Positions 11,955 to 23,729 of a stretch of DNA of 64,000 bases are shown piece after piece. Positions within the stretch are counted from its first letter, which is position 1, and every line of letters begins with the position of its first letter. Position numbers and translations under genes: made by a program. The notes under the pieces are model-generated. The model was not told the DNA's origin, did not search any database, and was given only the letters and a program-made list of their open reading frames with translations. Source of the DNA: an uncultured Bacteroidota bacterium (GTDB lineage Bacteria > Bacteroidota > Bacteroidia > Chitinophagales > Chitinophagaceae); assembly GCA_903938445.1 (NCBI GenBank), contig CAJADG010000052.1:1-64000 (forward strand), read 5' to 3'.

Positions 11955-12398
11955 ATGAGCAAAAATCTAATTCTTAGTATGCTTACCAATAAATGCCCTC
12001 GTTGTAGAGAAGGTAAATTATTTGTATCAAGCAACCCTTATGACTTATCCAATATTACTAAAATGAATGAGCGCTGTCCAGTATGCGGACAACCTACTGA
12101 AATTGAAGTTGGTTTTTATGTTGGTACAGGTTATGTGAGTTATGCATTAACCGTAGCCTATTTTGTATCCAGCTTTGTTGCTTGGAAAGTATTGATTGGT
12201 ATGACATTTGATTTGGACGACAATAGAATTTTATATTGGTTATTTAGTTCCATTGTTTTAGTCATATTATTGCAACCCGTTTTTATGCGCTTATCCAGAT
12301 CCATTTGGATTGCGATGTTTGTTTCTTTCAATAAAAATTGGAAGACAGAGCCATTAGATTATAATGAAAGGATGGACGAACATTTTAAGGAGCATTAA
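11955..12398 (+). CDS. DUF983 domain-containing membrane protein
   Basis: N-terminal zinc-ribbon-like CPRCREGKLF...CPVCGQPTEIEVGFYVGTGYVSYAL followed by TM segments, a DUF983 pattern. Confidence 0.8.
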   Translation: MSKNLILSMLTNKCPRCREGKLFVSSNPYDLSNITKMNERCPVCGQPTEIEVGFYVGTGYVSYALTVAYFVSSFVAWKVLIGMTFDLDDNRILYWLFSSIVLVILLQPVFMRLSRSIWIAMFVSFNKNWKTEPLDYNERMDEHFKEH

Positions 12399-12458
12399 GT
12401 TTAATGCCGGCCTATAATTACAAACTCATTTTATTTTCAGTACATTTGCAACCTTAAT

Positions 12459-12543
12459 AGAGAGGTGTCCGAGTGGTTGAAGGAGCACGCCTGGAAAGTG
12501 TGTATACGGCAACGTATCGAGGGTTCGAATCCCTTCCTCTCTG
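12459..12543 (+). tRNA. tRNA-Ser (anticodon GGA)
   Basis: Acceptor AGAGAGG/CCTCTCT, anticodon arm CCTGGAAAG, long variable arm, T arm GGGTTCGAATCCC. CCA not encoded. Confidence 0.96.
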
Positions 12544-12545
12544 CA

Positions 12546-12576
12546 AAGCCTGTCACGAAAGTGATAGGCTTTTTTA
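12546..12576 (+). terminator. Rho-independent terminator after tRNA-Ser
   Basis: AAGCCTGTCAC-GAAA-GTGATAGGCTTTTTT. Confidence 0.85.
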
Positions 12577-12594
12577 ATCCGAAACGACGTCTAT

Positions 12595-13362
12595 CTAAAT
12601 CCCAAACAACCTTTCAGCATTAGCGGTTGTAATAGCTGCAATTTCATGTAGCGGCATTTGCTTAATGTCAGCTAATTTTTTAGCCACTTCAATCATAAAA
12701 GCTGGCTCGTTTCTTTTGCCACGATAAGGAACTGGAGGTAAATAGGGAGCATCCGTTTCTAAAAATAAATACTCCATAGGAATATCACTTATAGCTTCTG
12801 CTACACCGGCATTTTTATAAGTAAGCACCCCACCAAGGCCTAAATAAAATCCCATATCAATAATTTGTTTAGCTGATTCGTAGCTTCCACTAAAACAATG
12901 AAAAGCACCACGTAAACCTTTTTTTACAAATGGCTTCACAGCATCAATTGTTTCACCCATAGCGTTGCGTGTATGAATAACTATAGGTGTATTAAAATCT
13001 ATTGCCCATTGCATTTGAATTTCAAAAGCCTTGTGTTGTTGTTCCGTAAAAGTTTTATCCCAATAAAAATCCAATCCAATTTCTCCAATTGCAACAAATT
13101 TTCTTTTAGATAACCACTCCTCTACAATCGCTAATTCCTGCTCATAATTTTCTTTCACATAACAAGGATGCAAACCCATCATGGCCATACATTGCTTAGG
13201 ATATTTAGCTTCCAATTCCAACATATCCTTAATACAAGTACTATCAATTCCCGGCATGAGAATTTTCTCTACTCCCGTATTAGTTGCGTTTTTTAGAATA
13301 ACATCTATCTCAGGAAGTATCGTTTCGTCGTAAATATGGGAATGGGTATCAATAAATCTCAT
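12595..13362 (-). CDS. tatD: TatD family metal-dependent hydrolase
   Basis: MRFIDTHSHIYDE, GEIGLDFYWDKTFTEQQHKAFEIQM, VIHTRNA, FHCFSGS, LETDAPYLPPVPYRGKRNEP. Internal Met at 13362 chosen over 13383. Confidence 0.93.
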   Translation of the reverse strand: MRFIDTHSHIYDETILPEIDVILKNATNTGVEKILMPGIDSTCIKDMLELEAKYPKQCMAMMGLHPCYVKENYEQELAIVEEWLSKRKFVAIGEIGLDFYWDKTFTEQQHKAFEIQMQWAIDFNTPIVIHTRNAMGETIDAVKPFVKKGLRGAFHCFSGSYESAKQIIDMGFYLGLGGVLTYKNAGVAEAISDIPMEYLFLETDAPYLPPVPYRGKRNEPAFMIEVAKKLADIKQMPLHEIAAITTANAERLFGI

Positions 13363-13505
13363 AATTATAGATTGAGTACACAAAAAAAGGATATTTTTTC
13401 CAGCTTACATACTAAAACATTCTATTTCATCGTTTTAGCAATTGGACGATAGGTCTTATTAGTACAGACTTTATCTTTTTGTTTTTTATAGGGTACGGAT
13501 TATAC

Positions 13506-13538
13506 AGGCCGAGGTTTCTACCTTGGCCTTCTTTTTTT
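13506..13538 (+). terminator. plus-strand terminator-like hairpin with no plus-strand CDS upstream
   Basis: AGGCCGAGGT-TTCT-ACCTTGGCCT then TCTTTTTTTCT; both flanking genes are on the minus strand. Confidence 0.7.
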
Positions 13539-13557
13539 CTAAAATAAGGACAAAAAT

Positions 13558-14187
13558 TTATGGAATTACTTCAAATTGATATCCCAGCTTAGAGAAATAA
13601 TCCAAAACCAGGGGCAAGGCAATTGACATTCTATCCCAAGCTTTTTGACTATCATGAAAAACAATAATGGAACCAGGTACCGTATTTTGAATAACATTCC
13701 TGGCACAATCTTCTCCATTTAAATTCAAATCAAAATCTCCACTCAAAACATCCCACATGATAATATGTTGAGGACAATTTGAATCTGCTTGAATTGTTTT
13801 TATTTGTTTTCTGGTAACCCGGCCATAAGGTGGTCTAAATAAGTCACTCTCTATTAAACTAGCAGCGTCTTTTATATTTTCAATGTAAGAAACTGAATCT
13901 GTTTTCCAACCGTTTAAATGATCATAAGTGTGATTGCCAACACGATGCCCTTGTTGCAAAATGGACTCATAAACATTAGGGTGTTTGAGTACATTATTTC
14001 CGATGCAAAAAAAGGTAGCTTTAGCATTGTATTTTTTTAATGTTTCCAAAACAAAAGGAGTTGCTTCTGGATGCGGACCATCATCAAAACTGATATAAAT
14101 TACCTTTTCCTTGGAAGGAATTTTCCAAGTACAATTTGGGTATAAAGCCCTGAGCCAAAAAGGTGTTTTTATCAAATACATCACCAA
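13558..14187 (-). CDS. polysaccharide deacetylase family protein (NodB-like)
   Basis: VIYISFDDGPHPEATPFVLETLKKYNAKATFFCIGNN, GNHTYDHLNG, FRPPYGRVT, FHDS. Confidence 0.92.
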   Translation of the reverse strand: MVMYLIKTPFWLRALYPNCTWKIPSKEKVIYISFDDGPHPEATPFVLETLKKYNAKATFFCIGNNVLKHPNVYESILQQGHRVGNHTYDHLNGWKTDSVSYIENIKDAASLIESDLFRPPYGRVTRKQIKTIQADSNCPQHIIMWDVLSGDFDLNLNGEDCARNVIQNTVPGSIIVFHDSQKAWDRMSIALPLVLDYFSKLGYQFEVIP

Positions 14188-14218
14188 AGATAAATAGTTC
14201 TATTGCCCGTTTGAATAT

Positions 14219-14226
14219 TATCTTTG
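14219..14226 (+). promoter_or_regulatory. Bacteroidota-type -7 box (TATCTTTG) upstream of gltX
   Basis: Matches TAnnTTTG 19 nt before the gltX ATG. Confidence 0.55.
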
Positions 14227-14244
14227 TGAAAATGTTGTAAAAGT

Positions 14245-15774
14245 ATGGATTCAAAGGTAAGAGTAAGATTTGCACCCTCTCCAACCGGTGGTTTACACCT
14301 TGGTGGCGTAAGAACTGTTTTATTTAATTATTTGTTTGCAAAGCACCATCATGGTGAATTTATATTAAGAATTGAGGACACGGACCAAACTCGTTTTGTG
14401 CCAGGCGCCGAACAATACATTCAAGACACTTTAGCATGGTGTGGTTTAACTCCTGATGAAAGCCCATTACACGGTGGTCCTTATGGTCCTTATCGTCAAA
14501 GTGAGCGCAAGGCAATGTATAAACAATATGCTGATCAATTAATTGCACAAGGGAATGCCTATTACGCATTTGATACTCCCGAAGAATTAGATGCAAAACG
14601 TAAGGAGGTTCCTAATTTTCAATACAGTCGTGCCCACAGACTGGAGATGAAAAATTCAGAAGCACTTTCACCCGAAGCAGTGGATGAATTATTGAAAAAT
14701 AATACACCCTATGTAATTCGCATTAAGGTTCCTGAAAATGAAGAAGTAAGTTTAGAAGATGTCATTAGAGGACATGTGAGTTTTGACACCAACATGGTTG
14801 ATGATAAAGTTTTATTAAAAGCAGATGGCATGCCAACCTATCACCTAGCGGTAGTGGTAGATGATCATTTAATGAAAATTACACATGCTTTTAGAGGCGA
14901 AGAATGGTTGCCAAGTGCACCCGTACATGTGTTATTATGGAAGTATTTATTTGGATTAGATCAGATGCCTAAATGGGCACACCTTCCATTAATATTAAAA
15001 CCAGATGGCAATGGCAAATTAAGCAAACGCGATGGAGAACGCTTAGGATTTCCTGTATTTGCAATGGATTGGACCGATCCAAATACAAACACTACCACTA
15101 TTGGTTTTAAGGAAAGAGGTTTTTTACCAGAAGCATTTGTAAACCTTTTAGCGATGCTTGGATGGAATGATGGAACGGATAAAGAAATTTATTCGATGGA
15201 TGAATTGATTGCAGGCTTCTCTTTAGATAGAGTGCATAAAGGGGGAGCTAAATTTGATTACGAAAAAGCAAAATGGTTTAACGCGGAGTGGATTAAGAAA
15301 ATGGATAATGAAAAATTAGCCACTTTGGTAAAGCCCTATTTTGATGAGGCTACAATAGAAATTCACGAGCATAGTTATTTAGTAAAAGTGGTTGGGCTCG
15401 TAAAAGAACGATGTCATTTATTACCAGATTTTATTGCACAATCAAGTTTTTATTTTCAAGCGCCTACTCAAATTGATACAGCAAGTATTGCTCCAAAGTG
15501 GGAAGAGAAAAAGCGCACGTTTTTTGAAACATTAGCTGCTAATTATCAAAACAAACTGGACGCTGGAATTATCACAGCTCCTGCACTTGAATTAGAAGCT
15601 GAATTTAAAGAACTAGTTGCGAAACATGAATTGAAACCAGGCGAGTTAATGTTGCCATTTAGAATTATGTTAGTAGGTGGCAAATTTGGACCTGGCGTAT
15701 TCGATATTGTAGAAACGATTGAACTTAAAGATACCGTTGCAAGAATTCAACATGGCTTGCAATTATTATCATAG
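14245..15774 (+). CDS. gltX: glutamate--tRNA ligase
   Basis: VRVRFAPSPTGGLHLGGVRTVLFNYLFAKHH and LSKRDGERLGFPVF. Confidence 0.97.
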   Translation: MDSKVRVRFAPSPTGGLHLGGVRTVLFNYLFAKHHHGEFILRIEDTDQTRFVPGAEQYIQDTLAWCGLTPDESPLHGGPYGPYRQSERKAMYKQYADQLIAQGNAYYAFDTPEELDAKRKEVPNFQYSRAHRLEMKNSEALSPEAVDELLKNNTPYVIRIKVPENEEVSLEDVIRGHVSFDTNMVDDKVLLKADGMPTYHLAVVVDDHLMKITHAFRGEEWLPSAPVHVLLWKYLFGLDQMPKWAHLPLILKPDGNGKLSKRDGERLGFPVFAMDWTDPNTNTTTIGFKERGFLPEAFVNLLAMLGWNDGTDKEIYSMDELIAGFSLDRVHKGGAKFDYEKAKWFNAEWIKKMDNEKLATLVKPYFDEATIEIHEHSYLVKVVGLVKERCHLLPDFIAQSSFYFQAPTQIDTASIAPKWEEKKRTFFETLAANYQNKLDAGIITAPALELEAEFKELVAKHELKPGELMLPFRIMLVGGKFGPGVFDIVETIELKDTVARIQHGLQLLS

Positions 15775-15819
15775 AATTGGCTTAACTTGTATACAGAAAG
15801 CTTGCTTAAATAAAAAAGA

Positions 15820-16230
15820 ATGTCTTTAGATCGACCTATAAGAGTTTTAGTGGCTAAAGTTGGCCTTGACGGGCATGACCGAGGCGCAAAAGTTATTGCT
15901 ACTGCATTAAGAGATGCGGGCATGGAAGTTATTTATACCGGACTTCGTCAAAGTCCTGAGATGGTTGTTCAGGCAGCTTTACAAGAAGATGTGGATGCGA
16001 TTGGCATTAGTATTTTATCTGGAGCGCACATGACTATTTTTCCAAAAGTGTATCAAATGATGCAGGAAAAAGGATTAACCAACACCCTTCTTACTGGTGG
16101 TGGAATTATTCCTGATGAAGACAATGCTCAATTAAGTGCCATGGGCATTGGTACCCTATTTAGTCCAGGAGCAAATACTTCAGATATTGCAGCATATATA
16201 AAAGATTGGGTCGCAGCACATAGAAAATAA
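15820..16230 (+). CDS. stand-alone cobalamin-binding domain protein (methylmalonyl-CoA mutase small-subunit-like)
   Basis: [40 protein letters not shown] with B12-binding DxHxxG motif; SILSGAH and [11 protein letters not shown] motifs. Confidence 0.9.
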   Translation: MSLDRPIRVLVAKVGLDGHDRGAKVIATALRDAGMEVIYTGLRQSPEMVVQAALQEDVDAIGISILSGAHMTIFPKVYQMMQEKGLTNTLLTGGGIIPDEDNAQLSAMGIGTLFSPGANTSDIAAYIKDWVAAHRK

Positions 16231-16260
16231 AAGTTTCTTTCACTTTTAAATTGATTCATT

Positions 16261-17040
16261 ATGTCTTTTCAAACTTTGTTTACTAAGATGGAAGATCACA
16301 CATTGATCATTACCATCAATCGTCCAGATGTTTTAAATGCATTAAACAAACAAGTAATTGATGATTTAGATGCCGTAATGGACAGAGTGTATAAATTTCC
16401 AGAAATAAAAAGTGTGGTGATAACGGGTGCAGGATTAAAAAGTTTTGTAGCAGGTGCAGATATAAAAGAATTTGAATCTCTTTCAAAAGACGAAGCCATT
16501 GCAGTTGCCAAAAGAGGCCAGTCCGTATTTGCAAAAATTGAACGTTCTCCAAAACCAGTAATAGCTTGTGTAAACGGATTTGCTTTGGGCGGGGGTTGTG
16601 AATTGGCCATGAGTTGCCATTTTGTGATTGCTTCTGAAAGCGCCACATTTGGTCAACCCGAAGTGAATTTAGGCATCATGGTGGGCTATGGTGGTTCTCA
16701 AAGATTAACACAAAGGGTTGGAAAAGGAAGGGCCATGGAATTAATTATTACAGGAAAAACAATCAATGCCACACAAGCTATGAATTACGGTTTGGTCAAT
16801 TATGTGGTGCCTCAAACTGAATTATTAGATAAAGCTTTCTCCATATTAAGAGTGGTACACGAAAAATCACCTATTGCCGTTGGTAATTCTATAAAGGCTG
16901 TAAATGCCGTATGGGATGAAACCGTTAATGGATATGATGTGGAAGCAAACTTATTCGGCGAATGCTTTAATAGCGATGATGCTAAGGAAGGAATTGCTGC
17001 ATTTAAAGAAAAAAGAAAGCCTCATTTTAAAGGGTACTAA
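16261..17040 (+). CDS. enoyl-CoA hydratase/isomerase family protein
   Basis: Crotonase motifs: FVAGADIKEFESL, NGFALGGGCELAMSCHFVIASESATFGQPEVNLGIMVGYGGSQRLTQRVGKGRAMELIITG. Confidence 0.93.
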   Translation: MSFQTLFTKMEDHTLIITINRPDVLNALNKQVIDDLDAVMDRVYKFPEIKSVVITGAGLKSFVAGADIKEFESLSKDEAIAVAKRGQSVFAKIERSPKPVIACVNGFALGGGCELAMSCHFVIASESATFGQPEVNLGIMVGYGGSQRLTQRVGKGRAMELIITGKTINATQAMNYGLVNYVVPQTELLDKAFSILRVVHEKSPIAVGNSIKAVNAVWDETVNGYDVEANLFGECFNSDDAKEGIAAFKEKRKPHFKGY

Positions 17041-17109
17041 CCCCTTCTGAGTTTACGATTACTTACTGGATTTACCTGATTTTCTTTACCCATTTTAATC
17101 AATGAGTCT

Positions 17110-17118
17110 TACCTTTGC
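17110..17118 (+). promoter_or_regulatory. -7 box (TACCTTTGC) upstream of fumC
   Basis: TAnnTTTG match 19 nt before ATG 17138, which supports 17138 as the fumC start. Confidence 0.55.
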
Positions 17119-17137
17119 GGTATCTAAAAAACCGCAT

Positions 17138-18532
17138 ATGGAATACAGAATTGAGAAAGACACAATGGGTGAAGTAAAAGTACCTGCAAATGTTTATTGG
17201 GGTGCTCAAACACAAAGAAGCATTGAGAATTTTAAAATAGCTCAAGACATTAATAGAATGCCGAAGGAAATTATTCGTGCATTTGCTTACTTAAAAAAAG
17301 CAGCAGCATTAACTAATTTTGATGCAGGTGTTTTACCAAAAGAAAAGTGTGATTTAATTGGCCAGGTTTGTGATGAAATTTTAGCTGGTAAATTAGATGA
17401 TCAATTTCCATTAGTAGTATGGCAAACAGGTAGTGGTACACAAAGTAATATGAACATGAACGAGGTGATTGCTTATCGTGCGCATGTTATCAATGGCGGT
17501 AGTTTAACCGATAAAGAAAAATTTATTCATCCAAACGATGATGTAAATAAATCTCAATCTTCAAACGACACCTTCCCTACTGCAATGCATATTGCAGCCT
17601 ATAAAATTTTAAAGGAAGTTACCATCCCTGGTATTATTACTTTAAAAAATACATTAGACGCTAAGAGTGCCGAGTTCATGCACATTGTGAAAATTGGTCG
17701 TACCCACTTTATGGATGCTACTCCACTTACATTGGGTCAAGAAATTAGCGGTTATGCAAGTCAATTAAAACATGGATTAAAAGCGATTGAAAATACATTA
17801 GCACATTTAAGCGAATTAGCTTTAGGTGGCACCGCAGTTGGTACAGGAATTAACACACCAAAAGGGTATTCAGAAAATGTTGCCAAGCATATAGCCAACT
17901 TAACGGGATTACCATTTATCACCGCTGAAAATAAATTTGAAGCATTGGCTGCACATGACGCCATCGTTGAATCGCATGGTGCCTTAAAAACAGTAGCAGT
18001 AAGCTTAATGAAAATAGCGAACGATGTTCGTATGTTGTCTTCTGGACCAAGAAGTGGTATTGGTGAATTGTTTATTCCAGACAACGAACCAGGCTCTTCA
18101 ATTATGCCAGGTAAGGTTAACCCTACTCAATCTGAAGCATTAACCATGATTGCTGCACAGGTAATGGGTAATGATGTAGCCATTAACGTGGGTGGATCAA
18201 TGGGTCACTTTGAATTAAACGTTTTCAAACCTGTGATGATTTATAATTTCTTACACAGTGCAAGATTAATTGGAGATGGTTGTGTAAGCTTCAATGAAAA
18301 GTGTGCTATTGGTTTAGCACCCATCGAAGAAAACATTAACAAGCATGTGAACAATAGCTTGATGTTAGTGACTTCTTTAAATACTAAGATTGGTTATTAT
18401 AAGTCAGCAGAGATTGCTCAAAAAGCACATAAGGAAGGAACAACTTTAAAAGAGATGGCTGTTAAATTAGGTTATGTAACTCCTGAAGAATTTGATGCAT
18501 GGGTGGTGCCAAAGGATATGGTTGGACTATAA
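17138..18532 (+). CDS. fumC: class II fumarate hydratase
   Basis: [64 protein letters not shown]. Confidence 0.95.
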   Translation: MEYRIEKDTMGEVKVPANVYWGAQTQRSIENFKIAQDINRMPKEIIRAFAYLKKAAALTNFDAGVLPKEKCDLIGQVCDEILAGKLDDQFPLVVWQTGSGTQSNMNMNEVIAYRAHVINGGSLTDKEKFIHPNDDVNKSQSSNDTFPTAMHIAAYKILKEVTIPGIITLKNTLDAKSAEFMHIVKIGRTHFMDATPLTLGQEISGYASQLKHGLKAIENTLAHLSELALGGTAVGTGINTPKGYSENVAKHIANLTGLPFITAENKFEALAAHDAIVESHGALKTVAVSLMKIANDVRMLSSGPRSGIGELFIPDNEPGSSIMPGKVNPTQSEALTMIAAQVMGNDVAINVGGSMGHFELNVFKPVMIYNFLHSARLIGDGCVSFNEKCAIGLAPIEENINKHVNNSLMLVTSLNTKIGYYKSAEIAQKAHKEGTTLKEMAVKLGYVTPEEFDAWVVPKDMVGL

Positions 18533-18567
18533 TTGATTTCTGAGTTTACGATATAGCAATAGCAAGG

Positions 18568-18650
18568 AAAGATAAGAAAATACTAATTCGAGCGAGCTTT
18601 CGAGCCACGCGCAGAGCGAGTCGAGAGTTGGTAGTTTCTTATCTTTTTTT
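18568..18650 (+). terminator. long-stem terminator with 41-nt GAGCGAG-containing loop after fumC
   Basis: AAAGATAAGAAA (18568-18579) pairs with TTTCTTATCTTT (18635-18646); stem extends through TACTAA/TTGGTA; followed by a T-run. Confidence 0.75.
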
Positions 18651-18688
18651 ATTTAACTAACATAAGAAGTGACAAGTATAGCCTAATT

Positions 18689-20314
18689 CTAGTGTACTCT
18701 TTCGCCGTTAATATATGTATGGGTTACATTAATTTTTAAAATACTATCCGTTGCAACTTTCATTAAGTCTTTATCCAAGATAATAAAGTCGGCTTTTTTC
18801 CCAACTTCTAATGAACCTACTTGCTTTTCCATTCGGTTTGCTTTCGCTGCCCAAATGGTCATCCCTTTGATAGTTTGTTCACGCGTTAATGCATTTTCCA
18901 TTTGGAATCCACCAGCAGGAAACCCTTTGCTATCCTGTCTTGCCACTGCCGCAAGGAAGGTTTTGAATGGATTAATTTCTTCCACAGGAAAATCGGTACC
19001 TAATGGCAACCAATTGTTTTGTTCCAATAATTGCTTGTAGGCATAGCCTCCTTTTAATCTCTCCGCACCCAATCTATCTCCTGCCCAATACATATCACTA
19101 GTGCCATGTGTGGGTTGTACTGATGGCACAATACTATTGTCACCAAATAAATGAAAGTCAGCTGGATTAATGATTTGAGCATGCTCAATTCTCCAACGCT
19201 TATCGTTCTTCCCTTTTAAATATTTTGCATACACATTTAAAATAGTTCTATTAGCACTATCTCCAATGGCATGGGTACACATTTGAAAATCGGTGTTAAT
19301 TAATTTAGCAGCAACGGAATCAAAATGAGCTTGGCTGCTTAATAAAAATCCTGACCACCCTGCTTTATCCGCATAAGGTTGTAATAAACAAGCACCTCTA
19401 CTTCCTAATGCTCCATCACCATATACTTTTACCCCTTTGACCATTAAACGATCTGTTACATAACCGCCACCTGTAAAATATTTTGAAGTGTAGGAAGAAG
19501 GCTTATCACTTAACATCACGTATAATCGCATTTTTAAATCATTGCTTTTTTGCAAAGCATCTACATTATCAATATCCTCCGGACTTAATCCACAATCTGT
19601 GATAGTTGTTAATCCTGTTGCAAAACAATTTTGTTGTGCAGCCGTTAACCAATCCTTATAATCTGCTCTTGTTGCAGCTGGAACAAATTTTTCTACTACC
19701 CCCACTGCATTGTCTACTAACAAGCCTGTTAACTTTCCATCTTGCATGGTAAATTGTCCGCCTTCAATCGTTTGACCTGGCTTCACCCCTGCTAATTGTA
19801 AAGCAAAATCATTGGCAACACTTGCATGGCCATCCACACGTTCTAACAATACTGGACGATCAGGAAATAATGCATTTAATTCAGTATTGGTTGGAAACTG
19901 TTTACAAGGAAAACGATTTTGATCCCAACCACGCCCTTTAATCCAACCCTTACCAGGATGCTTTGCAGCAAAGTCTTTCACACGAGAGATCGCTTCTTCC
20001 CAGCTAGGCACAAACATTAAATTAACAGCATACAATGCTTGTCCATACCCTAAAAAGTGTGCATGCGCATCAATAAATCCTGGGTATACTGCTGCCCCTT
20101 TTGCATCTACTAAACTATCTGATTTATATTCTTTTAAAATTTCATCATTCGTTCCCACTGCTACAATTTTCCCATCTTGTATGGCCATCGCTTCGGCAGT
20201 CGCAAACTCATTATTGACTGTATAAATTTGTGCATGATGCACAATTAAATCCACTCTTTGATTGATGCATGAACTACATAAAAAAATAATTACAACAGCA
20301 AATATATTACGCAT
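18689..20314 (-). CDS. amidohydrolase family protein (YtcJ-like), secreted/lipoprotein signal
   Basis: Lipobox-like FLCSSC; GFIDAHAHFLGYG, KGRGWDQNRFP, THAIGDSANRTIL, EVGKKADFIILDKDL. Confidence 0.88.
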   Translation of the reverse strand: MRNIFAVVIIFLCSSCINQRVDLIVHHAQIYTVNNEFATAEAMAIQDGKIVAVGTNDEILKEYKSDSLVDAKGAAVYPGFIDAHAHFLGYGQALYAVNLMFVPSWEEAISRVKDFAAKHPGKGWIKGRGWDQNRFPCKQFPTNTELNALFPDRPVLLERVDGHASVANDFALQLAGVKPGQTIEGGQFTMQDGKLTGLLVDNAVGVVEKFVPAATRADYKDWLTAAQQNCFATGLTTITDCGLSPEDIDNVDALQKSNDLKMRLYVMLSDKPSSYTSKYFTGGGYVTDRLMVKGVKVYGDGALGSRGACLLQPYADKAGWSGFLLSSQAHFDSVAAKLINTDFQMCTHAIGDSANRTILNVYAKYLKGKNDKRWRIEHAQIINPADFHLFGDNSIVPSVQPTHGTSDMYWAGDRLGAERLKGGYAYKQLLEQNNWLPLGTDFPVEEINPFKTFLAAVARQDSKGFPAGGFQMENALTREQTIKGMTIWAAKANRMEKQVGSLEVGKKADFIILDKDLMKVATDSILKINVTHTYINGERVH

Positions 20315-20395
20315 AGTAAAAGTTTAGAAAATAAAAATAACTAAAAAAGGTCTAGAAAAAATAAATGATAATTAAACAACCTAAAAAGCACTCGA

Positions 20396-21328
20396 TTAGT
20401 TCAACAATTCACATGGCTTTAAGCCTGTATGCTTTTTAAATGCAGCAGAAAAGTGAGAGATAGAGGAATACCCCAATAATGCAGAAACATCCGTTACGCT
20501 CAAAGCTTTTTCATACAACAAGTATTTGGCGTGTTCCATTCTTTGTTGTTGGTAAAAATCAAAAATGGTCGTTCCAAAAACTTCTTTAAACCCTTTCTTT
20601 AAATAACATTCATTCATAGCCACTTTACGGCTAAGCTCCTTGATGGTGATAGGGTCTCCAATATGTTGTAATAAAATTTCTCGCGCTTGATAAATACTTT
20701 CTTTACCTCGATCATCAGCTAAAAATTTACAAGTAAATCCTTCTTCTTTTTCATCATCTACAATTACATCTAAACTTTGTAAAAGTAATTCGTGAATTTT
20801 AGCGTTGATAAAAATATTTTCCAGTGAACCTGTGTAACTGTGATTTAATACACTATCTAAAGTATTACGCTTACGTACGCTTAATGGAAATATTTTTGTA
20901 AAAGCATTAGGATGTTTAAATGCCAACACCTCGTCCTTTGTGGTTGTCAATTTTACATTATGTAAAAACTGATGTAAAAAAGTAGAAGTAAAATGAAATG
21001 AAAAAACATCCACAGTTCTTAATGGCCCAGCACAATCTTCGGTAGGTAATTGATTACAATTTCCACACTCTTTATTTTCACAGAATCTGTTTCCTGAAAT
21101 ACAAAAACGTAGTTCTAAAAAATTGTCTCTTGGTTGATCTTGATTAAAATGATAAACAAACATACCTGTATCCTCCGTAGACCAAGTATCTTGAGCATAA
21201 TAGCGCTTGATACTGTATTGAGTGGACCCAGGAATATGCTGATCCTTATGCCATAGTAAGGCCATTCCTGCAAATTCTGAAGGCTTGTTGGATTGTTTTA
21301 ATATGTCTAAAGCTTGTATCACAGTCAC
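20396..21328 (-). CDS. AraC family transcriptional regulator with N-terminal Cys cluster
   Basis: C-terminal AraC HTH (ITIKELSRKVAMNECYLKKGFKEVFGTTIFDFYQQQRMEHAKYLL...VSALLGYSSISHFSAAFKKHTGLKP). Confidence 0.9.
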   Translation of the reverse strand: MTVIQALDILKQSNKPSEFAGMALLWHKDQHIPGSTQYSIKRYYAQDTWSTEDTGMFVYHFNQDQPRDNFLELRFCISGNRFCENKECGNCNQLPTEDCAGPLRTVDVFSFHFTSTFLHQFLHNVKLTTTKDEVLAFKHPNAFTKIFPLSVRKRNTLDSVLNHSYTGSLENIFINAKIHELLLQSLDVIVDDEKEEGFTCKFLADDRGKESIYQAREILLQHIGDPITIKELSRKVAMNECYLKKGFKEVFGTTIFDFYQQQRMEHAKYLLYEKALSVTDVSALLGYSSISHFSAAFKKHTGLKPCELLN

Positions 21329-21610
21329 AAAATTAATGTATAAACATTAAATCAGCCCAAAAGGTTCATTGTTAGAAAATATATCGCCTTAAGAAAAAGA
21401 CATTTAAATGACAAATAACGTCTTAATGATTTAAAATAAATAATGTGTCTTGGTCAATTCATAGAATCGTTTTTAAGGGCATTTTTAGCCTCATTTTTGG
21501 CCTCGAAATAATTCACAAGTCATTTGAATTGGGGATAACTAAACCACCTAAAATTCATACGCTAACTGTCTAATTTTCTTAAGTTTGTATGCGTTTGAAA
21601 CGACCTATAA

Positions 21611-23611
<2,001 letters not shown>

Positions 23612-23729
23612 ACCTAGTTTTAGGCCTAAAAAAGGCATTTTTTAACAAAAAATCAATGGGTTTCTAAAGGGAATCGCAATAAATAACCTACTTTCAATTT
23701 AGCAATTTAAACACTAAAATTTATACAAA

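Noticed and set aside
16296-16648. Overlapping antisense ORFs within the enoyl-CoA hydratase gene
   Set aside because: Two different reading frames opposite a strongly conserved crotonase; no domain signature.
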